A stretch of DNA of 64,000 nt from Symbiodinium sp. CCMP2592 (GCA_905221615.1 CAJNDT010004569.1:1-64000); one strand, 5' to 3'. Counted from the first letter of the stretch, positions 42,201 to 57,200 are shown. A program made the numbers and translations. The notes: a model not told the origin generated them from the letters alone.

Positions 42201-45200
42201 ATATCCTTCCCAATCGTTGAACCAGTTCGGATAATACACACAAGCTCCCCAACTTCTGCTAGTCCTTGTAAACAGATCACACCACCCAAATTCCTGTGTT
42301 GTCCTCGCGCGATCAAACTTTGTTGACTGTACGCAAGCTCACTAGCCTCCCGGATCCTGAATCCAAGTACGAATATAGTAGGTTCTTAGCATCTATTTGG
42401 GCCCCCACAGTATATACTGTACTGTCACTCGGACTAGTCGAATCCAGAGAGTTGGAACATCAATATCCTCATGCCGTGAAGGTATAAGGTATAGGGGATC
42501 CTAGCACCAATCCTCCTAAACCCATGTTTCAACTTTCTTGGGTTCGCTGTAGAAGCGTGCCAAACCCTAAAATCTGAAGATCCATGTAGATCCCTTACAG
42601 GAACCCTAAATATGCGTTGAAATGGATAATCCTACTTGTCGGGTATCACGGGGAACTAAAGCTTAACTGTTCTGGGTTATATAGGGATTATATAGGGACT
42701 TTACTACCCCAAAAAGGTTAAAGGTTACCTACTCTACTACTACCCTAAGGGTCCTGACAAATTGGGGAACAAATTGAGGGTTTCTGAGACACCAAAGAGA
42801 CCCAAGGACTTTCCCTAGGACATTCCAGACCCTCCTGAAGAGATACTTGTACCCTAGGGCAGGGCACGTTTTTCTAAACCCTAACCCCTAAACCCCTATA
42901 CCCTAAACCCTGGCCCTCAACCCCTAAACCCTAACCCGTAAACCCTAACCCATAACCCTAAACCCGAACCTTTGGCAGATAATGGAGATTCTCGGAGTCC
43001 CAGCAGGGGGGCCTTCCGGCACTTTGTAGCCATCCAGCTCCAAGTCACAAGGAGCCTGGGCGCCGGTCTTCAAGACCCTAAGAACAACAGTTTTTAGGGT
43101 TTAGGCTTTACATGGTTTAAAGGGCTCCTTTTGGGGTTTAGGGTTTAGGCGGAGTTTAGGCGTAAAGTTTTTTGTTTGTTTGTTTTTAAGGGCTCCTTTT
43201 GGGGTCCGCAGAACGAGTACCGAAAGCCTGTTCTAAAGATGTCAGAAGGCACTTTTCCTTTGACATCTGTAAGCGAATACAGGGTTTAGGGTTTTAGAGT
43301 TTAGGGTTTAGGATGTAGGGCTTCTACCGTTTAAGGTTTAGAGCTTTTAGATTCAGGTTTCTGTGTTTCGGACTGCTTCTGTACCGGCTCTTTATCTACC
43401 TCGGTCGCATCTAGCGTGGAACAATGGTTTCCTTGATTTCTAGGCTCTGCTTCAAGAAGCTACTGTGCTAAGCTGGACAAGTGAGGGGCAGTGTGCGGTT
43501 CCAACTTAATATGACTTCTTACAGCCAACAGCGTCACAGAATAAGTCTTGCGCTTTCAAGAACCTAAGCGGCATTGGTTCATGGTGCTCATCAAGGAATA
43601 CTGAACAAGCGTGAACAAACCATTGTCGCTCCTGCTTTCAAGAATATACCATACTAGCTTCAACCCTGAACCTGAAAGCGAACGGAAATGAAGAATGGAC
43701 CCAAAGAGCTAAAGCCAGAACCCCAAGCAAAAACACACGAAGAGAATGGCCGAGGGACTGCTCGTTGAGTCATAATCGAAGAGGGGGGAGCGACACGGTG
43801 CGTTTCCCGGATCACCGCCCTGGTGAATAGGAGGTTTAGGGTTTGGGTCTTGGGGTTTAGACTATGCAGAGTCAGGCTTGCAGGGACTAATTACTTAACA
43901 TACACTCCCTCCACATGCTAGAACTACCAAATAGGATTACCGCTTCTCTGGACCCTTTGGCCCTTAGGGCTAATTAATGAGCATCGTGCTCTTGGACCTT
44001 GCCTGCCTCCCTCGGACACTAAGGAACCCCAAACGTTCAAGCATAGAAGACCTTGCCTGCCTGAGATAGGGCAGCTTCGACTTCATGTTTGCTGCGATCT
44101 CGTCGGTGAGATCTCCCGAACCTGGGGTGGCAACTCGGTGCGTTAAATCATCTCACAACAAATCGGAAACCATAACACCAAGAAGGAACAACAAACAAAC
44201 AAGCAACAAGGAGGCGTATAGTAAGTCGGAGTTTACACTAAGGCAACCTGAACTAAACCCTAACTCCAAAGGCCTCCTGTGAACCCTGCGGCTGTACACT
44301 ACAAAAGCCTAGAACACGTTCTTGAGATCAAGGTTTTAGGGCTTCAGGACTTTGGGTTTGGGTTACATATAGGGCATTTACAGCTTCTTCAAAGAAGGCT
44401 TAAGGACTCCGGGAACTCCAACTAAGGCCATCACCGAGCACTTCGCGAAGCTCCTTCCTGAGGATCTCCTGCTTGTCCGGGTTCATGGCAAGGTACAGGA
44501 GATTCCAGTTGATTACCTCGAGAGGGTAGGGGTTTAGGGATGTAGGGCAGAAGGGGTTTAGGTAGAGGAGATTCCAGTTGATTACCTGGAGAGGGTAGGG
44601 GTTTAGGGATGTAGGGCAGAAGGGGTTTAGGTAGAGGAGATTCCAGTTGATTACCTGAAAAGGGGTAGGGGTTTATGGATTTAGGGCTTAAGGGGTTTAC
44701 GGGTTTAGGGGTTTATAAGGGTTTAGGTACAGGAGATTCCAGGTGATTACCTGAAGAGGGTTTAGAGCCAGGGCTTCGCGGATTAACAGTCTAGTAGGGT
44801 TTGGGGTATGGGTTTATCGTTAAGGGCTGATTACCTGTTTAGGGTGTCAGGATTTCAGAGTTTCGGTTTTGGCTTTCTAGGAATTAGGCAACGGTTTGGA
44901 GAATTACTTGAATTACCCGGAGAGCCCAATATTGAACTTACCTTGGTAACCTTGCGAAATATGAGTTCGAGCCGACCCTTAAGGACTGTATAGTAGCCAA
45001 AAAAACAAACAATTTTGCTTCCAACTTCCAAGAGCCACTAAGAGTACTCCTAAATGCAGGAATATTCACCAAACTGTCGAAAGCTGGCTACGGTTTTAGG
45101 AACTGACGATTGAGTTGACTGACTGAAGTTTAAGGTTTAGGGTTCAGGCTTTTAGGCGAAGTGGCATTTAATTTAATCTGAACTCAGAAATCGGTAACTT

Positions 45201-48200
45201 GCCTTATGACATTAATATGATTCCGCAACAAACCCACCTCAACCCTGAACCCCTCAACCCCACACCCTAAAGCCACAGCCTAAACCGTTCAGCCCACAGG
45301 TCTAACCCCCACAGCCGTAATCCCAAACATTGTGACTGGTACCTGAAACCCCAGGCTCATACATTTTGTCACGGTTTACGCCTTCAGGACTTTAAAAAAG
45401 TTGTAGGATTCAGGTCTTAATGATCCCTTCTAGCTCCATTTAAGCTACTATTTGCTTAAGAAACCCCCAAAAAATAAAAATAATAATCCCTATATTACCC
45501 CCCATAAGGAATATATTTTTTATTTTTTGGGGGTTCTTAAGCAAATAGTAGTAAGCGAACCTCAACCCTCCGTTTCACGACAGCCAGTTGCGGACGTCGT
45601 GGTGTCTATGCCGGCAAGCAGGACGCTCGCAGCCACCTTCATGAGTTTCAACATAAAGCCCCAAACCTTAAACGCCTGAAGCCCTGCTTCTGGTGCGGTT
45701 TGTTAGAGTTTACGGTTTGGAGTTAATTACGCCGTGAACGCACATGAACATATCAGGCAAAAGATCTGATAGTTTTTCTGGACACTGGAAAATACTCGGG
45801 TAGTTTGATTTAAGGTCCGGCAAGATCCCGCCTTACAGTTTGCAAGTAGATTGAACCTTGTTGAACGCCAGCCCCATGGAGGGTCTGACAGTTAGGTGTT
45901 AAGAGTTTGAGGCTTATACCCTAAAAACTTAAATCCCAGTGTCCTAGTTTATAAGGGACAAATGCTAGGCGTTTACCCTGAACCTTAAACCCGAAAACCC
46001 TAAACCATACTTAGTGCTGGCCTCAAGTTGTCGCATGCCGTCGAACGTCGCTTCACTACTCCGTAGAGTTGTCGTTTTCAGTCAAATGTTCCTGCTGGAT
46101 TCACCCTTTAGGGTTTTCGTCTTGGGTAACTTGTTCCTGCTGGGTTCAATCCTTGGGCTTTTCGTCTTCGGTCAAGTTTTCCTGCTGGATCCAGTCCTCA
46201 GGGTTTTGGTGCGTTCAAACAGTCTCCTTGGGTTTTCGTCTTCGGCTGTTCGCTCCTTAAGGTTTTCGTCTTGGGTAAAAAGTTCTCGCGGATGCACTCC
46301 TTAAGGATTTCGCGTTGGGTAACAGATTCTTGCTGGATTCACTTCTTGGGGTTTCTGCTGGATTCACTCGTCGGCGTTTGCGTCTTGTCCAGAGGTTGCT
46401 GCTGGATTCGCTCCTTAGGGTTTTCGTCTTCAGTAAAAGATTTCTGTTGGATTCACTCCTTAGGGTTCTCGTTTTGGGAAAAAGGTCTCGCTAAACTCTT
46501 TGGGGGTTTCGCCTTGTGAGTTGAGAGTAGTGGGGGTGGGCGGGTAGGGGGGGTAGGTGGGGTAGCGTCGGTAAGCGAGGCAGGTGGGGTAGGTGGGGCA
46601 ATCAGGTCGAGGAGGTAGGAACAACTTACGTTGAAGAGGCAAAATTACATCTAAGGGAAAAACGTTACCTCTCAGCCAGCTACCCGTCAGTGGCAGCACA
46701 TGGCGGTACATCCACGCTATATATTCCCGTACGTATACGCTCGATGTCACAAGCAAGCGCAAGAGACACTGTGGCATAGCAGTCATAACACGTCCAAGCC
46801 AGCGATTCCCCATGCAAATGTGTTTCTGTCTCTATGTGCGTGCGGGTACCCGACGCCAAACACCAAGAGTCATTTGGATGAGCTGGACATCTCCCTAAGG
46901 GTCCATGTACCCATATAGAGATACATCTGCCCCAAAGTACCCACATAGGGACTACATTAAGGCCAATGTATATACTATATGAGTACATGGACCCTTAGGG
47001 TCTAATCAACATGGCCACATGCTTGGCTCCGAAATGGACAGTCACCCGATAGAGTCGCCCATCCGTGCCATCACAACACATCCAAACCGGCGCCGTTCCC
47101 CATGAAGACGCTCGATTCCACAAGCAACTCTTCGAGACACAACCCTAAGGGTCCATGTACTCATATAGTATATACATTGGCCTTAATGTAGTCCCTATAT
47201 AGGTACATTGGGGCCCATGTATCTCTATATGGCTACATGGACCCTTAGGGCAAGTGGCATCACTGCACCGCAAAACCAGCAATCCCCCATGTAAACGCTG
47301 GACTTCGCAAGCACAAACTCGAAACACAAGTGGCATCACAGCATATCAACACCAGCCATTCCCCATGCAGATGCTCAATTCCACGAGCACCCGTTCGAGA
47401 CACACATCCGTGGCATCGCAACACATAAAAACCGGCCATTCTCCATGCATACGCCTAGTTCACGAAAGATGGTCATGCACAAACAAGCATGCAAGATGTA
47501 ATCACAATAGTGGAGTGTATGGCTTGACAATACGTTTCCGCAAAGTGACGCTGCACAAACAAGCATGCAAGGTGTTAGTACAGTAAATAATGGACTGCAT
47601 GGCTTCACAATACGGTTCAGCAAGCTGACGCTGCAAACACACAAGCATGCAAGCTGTTACTATATGGCTGAACCTTGCGTTTCAGCAAGGTGAGGCTGCA
47701 CACACGAGCATGCAAGGTGTTATCACAGCAGTATTGGACTATACGGCTGAACCATGCGTTTCCGCAAGGTGACGCGGGATTGATGCGACTTTCGGCGGTG
47801 CGTGGCGACTTGGGCCGGCCACCCAGTGGCACCCTAAACCATAAACTCCCAACTAGCACCCTAAACCATTACAAAAAAACACGTAGCACCGGAAACCATA
47901 AGATCGCAAGTAGCACCTGAGACCATCAAACCCTAAGGGCCCCCTAAACCCTAAACCCTAAAACCCTAAACCCTAAAACCTACTAAGGGCCTAACAAAGG
48001 GCCCCTAAGCCGGAGCTGTGCACCTCTTTGACCTCATCCAGCGGCATACTCTGGCGGTCAAGCACTCGTACAATGTATGGCTTCCTGTCCGCCGACATGT
48101 CCTGCTTTGAGGAGTCTCGCGTTCGGTTGAGAGTTTTATGGTTGTTAGGGAACCTTTAAAACCTAAACCCTGACGTCTCGGGGGCATGGGTCCTACAGCA

Positions 48201-51200
48201 AGAAAGCGAGGAACCCACAGGGTTCAAGTACCTCATACGTCGGCTAGGGTTTAGGGTTCAGGATAGGGCAAGAGCAAATTGATGTGAGCGTTTAGGACGG
48301 CCATCCCAGTGTTCAGAAAAGCCGACAATCACAAACCTAAAGCCCTAAGCCGTTCAAATCCCTAAGGGTCCATGTACTCATATAGTACATACATTGGCCT
48401 TAATGTAGTCCCTAAGTAGGTACTTTGGGGCCCATGTATCTTACGGGTACATGGACCCTCAGTGCAAACCCTAAACCGAGAAAATCCTCTGCCTCGATCG
48501 GTCCTGGGAATTCTCCAGCGCCTCTTCCAACAGCTGGCAGGAATAGTCGTAGCTCTTCTGCCATGATGTCTTGAACCTTACGGGCGGCGAGGGGGGGTTT
48601 TAGGGTTTAGAGTTTGAACCTGACCAGATTCGGCATAGGACTGTGGGTTTAGGGTGAGACTGCATGTAAGGTTTGAGGTTCCTGTGCCCAAACCCTAAAC
48701 CCAAGGTGTTCTACAAGGGATACGGGATTCTATGGAGCCGGAAAGACTTCAGCATCCCGTCATGAAAGACCATTCTTGGGCTATAGTAGGGATAACGTGT
48801 GGTGTGAGGCTCTAGACTGTTGCTGAGGCTTTCCTAAACCCTAAACTCCTAAACCCCTAGCACCCTAAACCCGTTTTTACAGGGGTCTTGGGGTCAAATT
48901 TTTTGGGCACCGATCGGACACGGCCTGTCTTGACGAAGGGCATTCGGGCTCTTGAGGGTTGCTCGAAAGTTCCTTTGAAGGCTCTGGGACTCTTATAAGG
49001 TTTCCGAAAATGACCCTGGTACAGTACCCTAGATAGGGTTCGTTATTTTGATTGCTCCAGGGATCAAATTTGGGGGTGTCAGTGTTGTCACACGTATCAA
49101 TACCATGTCGCTAATTAACATGATTCAAGGCAGACCGTCTAAGGGGTACTTGGCTCTGTAAGAATCCCAAACCTTGGCACCGAATGCCAGGTTGATACTG
49201 TTATACCCTAAACCCTATAGATCCCTTAAAGGAACCCTGAAGGATCCCTTAGTATAGGGGCCTTAAGGAACCCCAAAGTCGTACATTCCCAAACAGTCAA
49301 CGCTCTACACTCAGACGGCCCGAGCCCTGAAGCCTAAATCCTTCAACCGGTATACCTACCATAGGGGCCTTGATCATCATCATCATCATCACACCGCATT
49401 CGTGTTCATGTGAGACGAACACAACGTAGCACAGCACCACTTCTGGATACTGACAATAGGGTTCTCTTTTAAAGGGCTGCTTGAAAGGGATCTATAGTAG
49501 GGGTCTGAATACTAATGAGCTACTGATGCTTCGGTTGGTGAGATAAATCCTGCACTACCTGAAGGACCCTAACTATGGGAATTATGGTGTATCCCTTATT
49601 ATGGGTCATGCAGGATTTATATCATCAACAGTAGGAGCCTTCATAATTGGATTAAGGTTTGGGGGCCCATTATACTATAATTAAATTAAGCAACCACCAA
49701 CATAGCATAATTAGTGAGGCCCCTGTATTACACCAAAGCCCCCTGATCCAGAGCTGCGCATCGAGGAACGACCGGTTCACATGATGGTTCTTGAAGATTC
49801 CCATCTTCAGATGGCCGTTGAAGACTGACTTTCCCAGCAGATCTCGGCTTCTAGCATTTTGGGATCTACGGTCAAGGTTTAGGGTTTAGGGTTTAGGGTT
49901 CAGGGTGCTTGGAGGACTGAAGTTCTCAGGCTACTTACGGTTTGGGATCTGGGAGTTTCCGAAAATAGGGCACCCTCATAAATAGTGCCCTAAATAGTAG
50001 GATCCTTATTACGTACCAGGACCCCCAAAAAAGGTACCCCTCATTTTCGGAAACGCCCATCTCTGGCTTCGAGGTTTGTGCGGTGCAACACCTTTCGACC
50101 CCAAATTCGGTCTCAAAGGCCCAATCAGACCTGGAGAAGCGGAACCCACCCAGCTAATACAGGGTCTAGATAATTACCTAAACTAGTTTGGGAACTCGAT
50201 CCTTATTATAATTAGAATATAATACGCCGTACCCCAACACCCTACTCTAATTACTACTAATCTTTGGCCCCTATCTTATACGCTGAACCGCGAAGCTTGC
50301 CCTGGCTACTAGTGCCTACTTCGAACTTTCCCCACACACCCATACGAGAGCAAAAGCAACACAAGCTTCCGCACGCCCCTTGCAACGGTTGATGATATAG
50401 ATCCTGCATGACCCATGATACGGAATATACATAATTCCCATAGTTTAGGGCCCTTGAGGTAATGCAGGGTTTCTATCATCAACAGAAGCATTGGTTTCTG
50501 CCGCACTTGGTTGTTTTCAGCACTCTTCGGAGCTGTCTGTGTACGCCGCCACGAGTTTGGCTAGCTCTGGTCTCCAAAGAGTGGTGTCAGTGCGGTGTAC
50601 GGATTTTGTACGGTCTGTGAGGGGTCTATACCCCTAACGATACCCTTATAGTAGCACCTTTACAGATTCCTTAAAGGCACGATTAGGATATATGGACCCT
50701 TAGGGTAAGGGTTGCATATACGGACTCTCCTGACATCATGCAAGACCACCTTTCTGACTGTACCTGACCCTTGAAGGGGTTCCCATGGCCATGATTCGTT
50801 GCGCATATCTGTGTTGTGTGCACACTCTCTCATATATATACATGTCCATATGCAGATAGAAGTACAGATACATAGATATGACATATACATATGTATTGAT
50901 ATGCATTTGTATACACTGCATATGTATATATACTATATGGTTGGAATGAGCTCGGGGAAAAAACTTGGCCGCTGCAAAGAGGCACTCGCAAATTAGACTC
51001 GAGGACGTTTTAAAGGCTTGTCCTGTGGGTCCAAGTAGCTAACAATCATACACTCTGCCGGTCACCAAGCCACAAACTACTATAGTGCACTGGAGTACGG
51101 GGCGTGTATAGTCGTTTGGGCAACTCAAGTACCTCATTAGTATCGTCCCTTGGACCCTTAGGGTTAGGGTTTGGCTCTAGTGCAGTTTAGGTCTCATAGG

Positions 51201-54200
51201 AGCCGGGCTCAAGGTTTCAGGGTTTGATCCATGCCCATTCAGAGTACAAGGTGGGCGATCTAAATGCCATACCCTGCATTAGGATACCTAATTTTCTGGT
51301 TGGGGTCTGTTATATACAAAAGTAGGTACCCTAAAAAAGGGGTTGGGTATGAGCCTCCAGGTATTTGAACACAGTATTAGGACCGACCCCCCTGAGCAAG
51401 GAACTACCCTGCCCCTGATTCCATAGCCCACCTAGACCCCGCACCCCCCCCCCCCCCCGCCCCCACCCAACACACGGACCGCTACACCCTGAATACACCG
51501 CCGGCACATGCTATTCGTAGTCCCTAAACTCTCAACGCTGGCCCTAAACTCAAAACCCTAAACTCTCAACCCAAAGCTCTGAAACAAACCCTCATCCCCA
51601 AACTAACCCTAAACCCTAAACCCTAAACCCGAAACCCTAAACCCTAAACCCGAAACCCTAAACCCTAAACCCGAAACCCTAAACCCTAAACCCGAAACCC
51701 TAAACCCTAAACCCTCAACCCCAAACTCTGAAGCCTTACCTCTAAACCAAACCTGAGTCTTTCGGCAGGGCAGCTGAAGGTCTGAACGGTGTTCGCCACG
51801 AATTCGAGGTCTTCAGGCCTCTCGCTGTAGGGATTAGGAATTATTTGCCTAGTGGCTGAGTACCCTAGCCCAAGAAAGGATAACCTTCCGAATTATAGTC
51901 GGACTAAACAAACCCAAAAAGTTAAAGGTTACCTGCCCAGCCCCTAAGATTTGGGTGTTTAAGCATCCCACAAAGGTTAGGGGTCGTCTACCGTATATCT
52001 AGGGAATACTTGAAGGCCAAAGTATATACTCCGTCGGCACATGGACCCTTATTAGGGTATGGCTAGGATTTGGGGTCTCGGGTTCGAGGCTGACGGCATA
52101 TAGGGCTTACAGGGCTGCGGGTTTAACAGTTTAGTCTTCGGTTTGCTTGAACCCCAGCCCTGCAGCCTAACCCCAAACCCTAAACCCTGAACCCCAAACT
52201 CCTAAACCCTCAACCCTTCTTTGCGAACCTCGCAGATGGGGATGCCGTCTTCATCTGCTTCCCGTAGAAGAGTGCGCTGAACATGTCAAAGGCCAAGCGC
52301 CTTAGGATCTGCTGCAAAGCTTTGTGCTTGGAACCACTCACACAGTCTACCCCTAAGGCTCTTTCGACGTACCGGCCTTCCAGCCGAGCCTAAAACCCTA
52401 CATCCAGTCAGTTACCCTAAGGGTCCATGTACCCATATAGAGATACATGGCCCCCAAAGTACCTAGATAGGGACTACATTCAGGCCAATGTATATACTAT
52501 ATGTGTACATGGACGTTTAGGGTTAGCCAGCTCAGTGTGACTCAGACTGACTAGGACTGGGCAGCCAGCGGCCAGCTAACTCGGTGACCCTAGAACACGA
52601 GAACCATCAGGTGGCTAAGTCGAGCAACGAACAAGTAAGCGCACGATTAAGTAAGCCTCAATGTGGTAGCGATTCAATAAGTTCAACTTTACAACCATTC
52701 TGTAGAATTACCCTTAGTATCATTTGTTATCAATAACTCCCTGGATGAAAGTTCTATCGGAGATGATGAAAATAATACGTTGTTTTAGGTTGTTTTGGAC
52801 CATTATCAGATTTCTGAGGGTCCCTACGAGTTTGGCGACCTCCGGATGCAGTTCATAGTCAAGGCTTAACAATAACTGGATTGGAGAACTTCAGAACGTG
52901 TTCATCAAGAGGAAACCATCTTGAAGCAAACCCTGAACACAAACGAACCCCAAGCAGCCCTTTAAAAACCTTGACATTCGAAGAGCTCGAGATCCCAAGC
53001 AAAGCATCTGAGCCTGACCATCCACAAGAAGCCTCTGGGCTGTGACCCTAAGCCACCAGCTTTAGAGAGCCTGACCTTAAAATAAACCTATGCAAATAGA
53101 AAACCTACCCCCTAAGGGTCCACGTACTCCCTATTGTAGGAATTTGGGTTCTAACCATAAATAGACCCTTAGGGACGTATAACTACAGTCTCCATTGGGG
53201 TTCCTTTTTGCGGTTTTAAGCAACTGTATAATTAAGACCCTACACGGTAACCCCAAAAAGGAATTACAATGGAGACTACAGGTATTGTACTTTAGGACTT
53301 TCGGGTTAGGAGAAGCATCCGTTCAAAAATGGTAACGATGGTTTCAAACTCCAGAAGTCTAGAACTCTGCATCCGCCCTCAACCCTAAGCACTACATTTT
53401 GGGGTTTTTTCTGGGTTCAGGGGTAGGGGTTTAGGGGTTTAGGGTTTTCGGGTTTAGGGTCGCGTTCTGCGCTGGGCATCCTAAACCGAGGGACGTCACG
53501 AACTGATTCGGCTCTTTGGCGAAGGACGGCATGTGAGGCGAGGCAAGCCTCGTGGCCTTGTACTGTGTACTACAGCGGCCTTAATAGTTAATTAGAAGGG
53601 GGTTCCCTTTAAAGGGTTCCTGTAACGGGATCTATAATATAGGGGCCTGAATGATTAGAATAGGGTTTTGCGCCCATTATGCTGTAATTACAATGAGGAA
53701 ACCTCCAAAATAGTATTGGTGGTAATTAGTGATCTATTTGGGTGGTTGTCAAGATTATGGTCCCTTTTTGGGGAACCTTAAATATTAGGTGCCGTACTTT
53801 CTTATTAGGGACCCAAAAAGGGACCGTAATTTTGACAACCACCCGTTTAAGCCCCTATAGTAGGTGTCCAAGCCCCCCACCCTAAACCCTCAACCTCTCC
53901 ACTTCGGAGTTTTCCGCTGAAGATTGGAGCTGAGTTTGGGTTTAGGGTTTAGGGATTTGACTTCTATAAGCCATCCTGGCGGTACGGCTTGAATTTGCTT
54001 TGGGTAGCGTTTGACGTGTGTTGTGTTGTAGATGTTTGGGTATGGGTGTAGGGTTTTGCAGTGTAGACTGTCATGGATCGCCATTTTATACGGCATGCTG
54101 CGGACGGCCGCTTAACATTCCTGGCATGTAAGATGCATTGTCACTGTCGGTAGGGCCATGATGCCCAAAATACTGGTATTTACAGTATATACGACTCTTT

Positions 54201-57200
54201 GCAGTGCATTACATAGGGCACAAGGATGTGGAGATGGCGCAGAAGATGAAGGGCCCATACCATACCTGTCGGTGTCCTATATGGATAATCAGTTCAGCGT
54301 CTGCCAGATAAAACACACATGCAACAGCCAAAATGGCCAGGGAAAGAAAGGCGCGTTGACCATATAGAGAACCCTAGCCAACACATCAGAATTATTCTTT
54401 TCTTCACGGTCCTAGATTTCTGAGTTAGAGCATTCCTATAATTAGGGTGTACGTATAATTAGGGTGTAGTACGACTGATCTTCGTCAAAGTCTGAGAGAT
54501 CTCAGCCTAAGCGGCCTTCGACATTTCCAATTGAAACTCCTGGCGGTACCCATAGGCGGGTTCCTTTCAAGGGTTCCTTAAAGGGATCTATAGCAATTAG
54601 GGTTCTATAGTATAGGGGCCCTTAATAGTTAGAATAGGGTTTAAGGTTTATCCATAGGCCTCATAGTAGTTCTAAGTTAATCCCGAAAATGAACTACCAT
54701 GGAGTCGATGGGCAATAACTCCCCAATCACCCAAAAGTGGGCGAAACAACACAATAAATACAAGGCCCTTATTCCACATACTTTTGGGCCCGGTCCAGGT
54801 GGAAAGTTGTCCAGGGGAGTCTTAATTATGGTATCTCTGTGAAAGGCTCTATGACTGTTGAGCGGCAGGCAATCACGATGGTCTATTATGAAATAAAACC
54901 CTAAGTAACGTTTACCTATATATATATATATATATATATTAACCCTAAGGGTCCAAGTACTCCCTATTGTTGGATTTTAGGGCCTTTTAAGGTATCAAAA
55001 ACCATAAATAAGGACTACTTGGACCCTTAGGGTAAGTATTCCCCACCCCTATACACATTTTATTAACCCTTAACCCCCGAGCCTTGTAACTTCTAAAGCT
55101 CCTCAACCCTACCTGTTTAGCCCGATCGGCCCACATGCCCGCCATTCTCTGGGAAGAACACGATCTGGGTGAGGGTTTCGAGCTTCAGGGTGAAGGGCTT
55201 TAGGCTTACATATGTGTGTTAGGTTTCGGAGTTTGGAATGGTTTAGGGGTATATAGGTTGAGCCTATTGGGCTTAGCGGTTCGACAGAAAGCCCTAGACC
55301 AAGACCTAAACCCTAAACCCCTAAACCCTAAACACTAAAACCCTAAACCCTGGGCAGAAACCTCAAGACCTGGCCTCATTGATGTAGGGAAGGTAGGTGC
55401 GTGCCGTCTTCGGGCCGGTAATGTCCTCTTGCACCTCATCGCCAGCAAATTCTACAAGCAAGAGAAAACCAACAAGGACCTGTGTGCCCAAACTCACTTG
55501 AAGTACATCCTCTGAGGGTTTAAAGTTTAAAGTTTAGGTTTCAGGGCTGAAGGACTCTGAAAGGCATCGAGAGCCAAGCAGACTGTTAAACTCCAATTGT
55601 CCATCCGAACTTTTGTGCTTCTCAGTTCACAAGCTTCACACTTCCCAAAGGCCATGATCATGAGGTAGCTGGGGCTAGGGGTCTTTATGGTTATTGCCGG
55701 GTTCGGTTTTGTTGTACCTTTAGAGGGTTCTATACGAGACCCAGAATAGCGTTTCATGCACTGTTAAGGTTTTCAATCGGGTGTTGGGGTACAGTATAGG
55801 TATATTCTAAGAAGGACCCCAAGGGAACAACGGCAATTATTCAGGCCGCTAAATACAAAGACAAAACGACTAACAGTAAAGGGTTTGAGGTTTCGGAGAT
55901 ATGGGTGTATGCGGTGTCGCTGGGGACACCCCGCGACCTATTTTTAAACTGCCGCGATGTCTGGATCCTCCATTTCGGGTCTAACAAGACCAGCATCGTA
56001 TCTTCTATGGGCACTATGGCCTTTTGGGGGCACACACGCCTGACCGAAGAGTCCCTACAGCATCAATTAGACTTGATCAACCCCTGGCTTCGGGTTTAGG
56101 TCTGCGGGTTGAGGGTGTTGTGCTTGCGGGTTGCCTTTAGCCATAACTATCCTCCATGACGCCTACGGTAGCCGATTACCAAATTAAAGCCCCCACTCCG
56201 AGCTCAACGGAGGCACCACCATGCGGACTTTCCTCCAGGGTTCGCCCCGGCCCGAAAACCCGAGGTAGGTGTTCTTGTTCTGCTCCTCCTGTCTGTGCAC
56301 CGGAGTGGTTAAACTACACCGCATGATGCATGGGACTTTGGTGTAACGGTTTCGAGTAGTGCTTCTGTTTCCACAGTCTGGGGCCCGTTGAGAAAACAGA
56401 CATTCATGTGCGTTCTTTCGACTAACGCGAAAAAGGTGAACGTCTTCAACAGCAGCGCTTTGGGTTCAGACTTCTCGATGCGCTTCTTGGAGACCCAGGG
56501 TTGTAGGGACTTAATGGGGTGTACGGGTTTATAGGGACCTATACGCCATGGTCCCTAAACCCAAGCGCAATGTCGCTATCCCGGTGCTTCAAGTCTTGCA
56601 TTCCCTCCGTGCACCTTGCACCTATGAACCCTTCAACGCAGTCCCAAACCCTACGCCCTGGCACCCGGAGCCCCTCAACCCTATACTGCTTGTTGTGTTT
56701 TGTTTTTGGGTTTAGGGTCTATAGGGTAAAGGCTCTACGAACGACCACAAAAGCTTTCTGAGCATTGCAGCCAATGGTCGGCCCACCTTTTGATAATCCA
56801 GAGATTGTCGGCACCCCCTACCGGGTACGTCCCCTCATTTCCTCAGCTGCAGCTTCCAAGGAACTCCCAGCCATAGTCTATGAGTATGGCTAGTATATTG
56901 TTTCATAATGTTGTGAATACTGCTATGTGTTGTAAATTTAGTAAAAAAATCTGATATGCCGTTTAATGTGGTGACGCATTGTATCCGTATCGTATACCAT
57001 GTATAGCCCAATTTCTTAGTATATGAAAGGCAAATAACACATCATAGACCATTATGTTGTATTTCTTGGGTGGTCTGGAATGCTCTAACTATTATGGGTG
57101 CTGCACGGACCGTAGGGAGATATTGGACAGCATAAGAGTTTTCAAGCTCCATTCGGCTTCTTTGCAAGTGCATGGGATCGCGTGTTTCGCTCGGGGGATT

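Larger units (their letters stand above)
46741..47445. repeat. Diverged satellite, about 65-bp unit, with two MITE inserts
   Basis: Recurring words CATCACAACACAT, CCATTCCCCATG, CGAGACACA. Two 108-bp MITEs interrupt it at 46893-47000 and 47143-47250. Confidence 0.75.

Noticed and set aside
46014..46519. Plus-strand frames with 15-residue repeats
   Set aside because: They follow a 45-bp minisatellite inside a P450 intron; no start context or known family.
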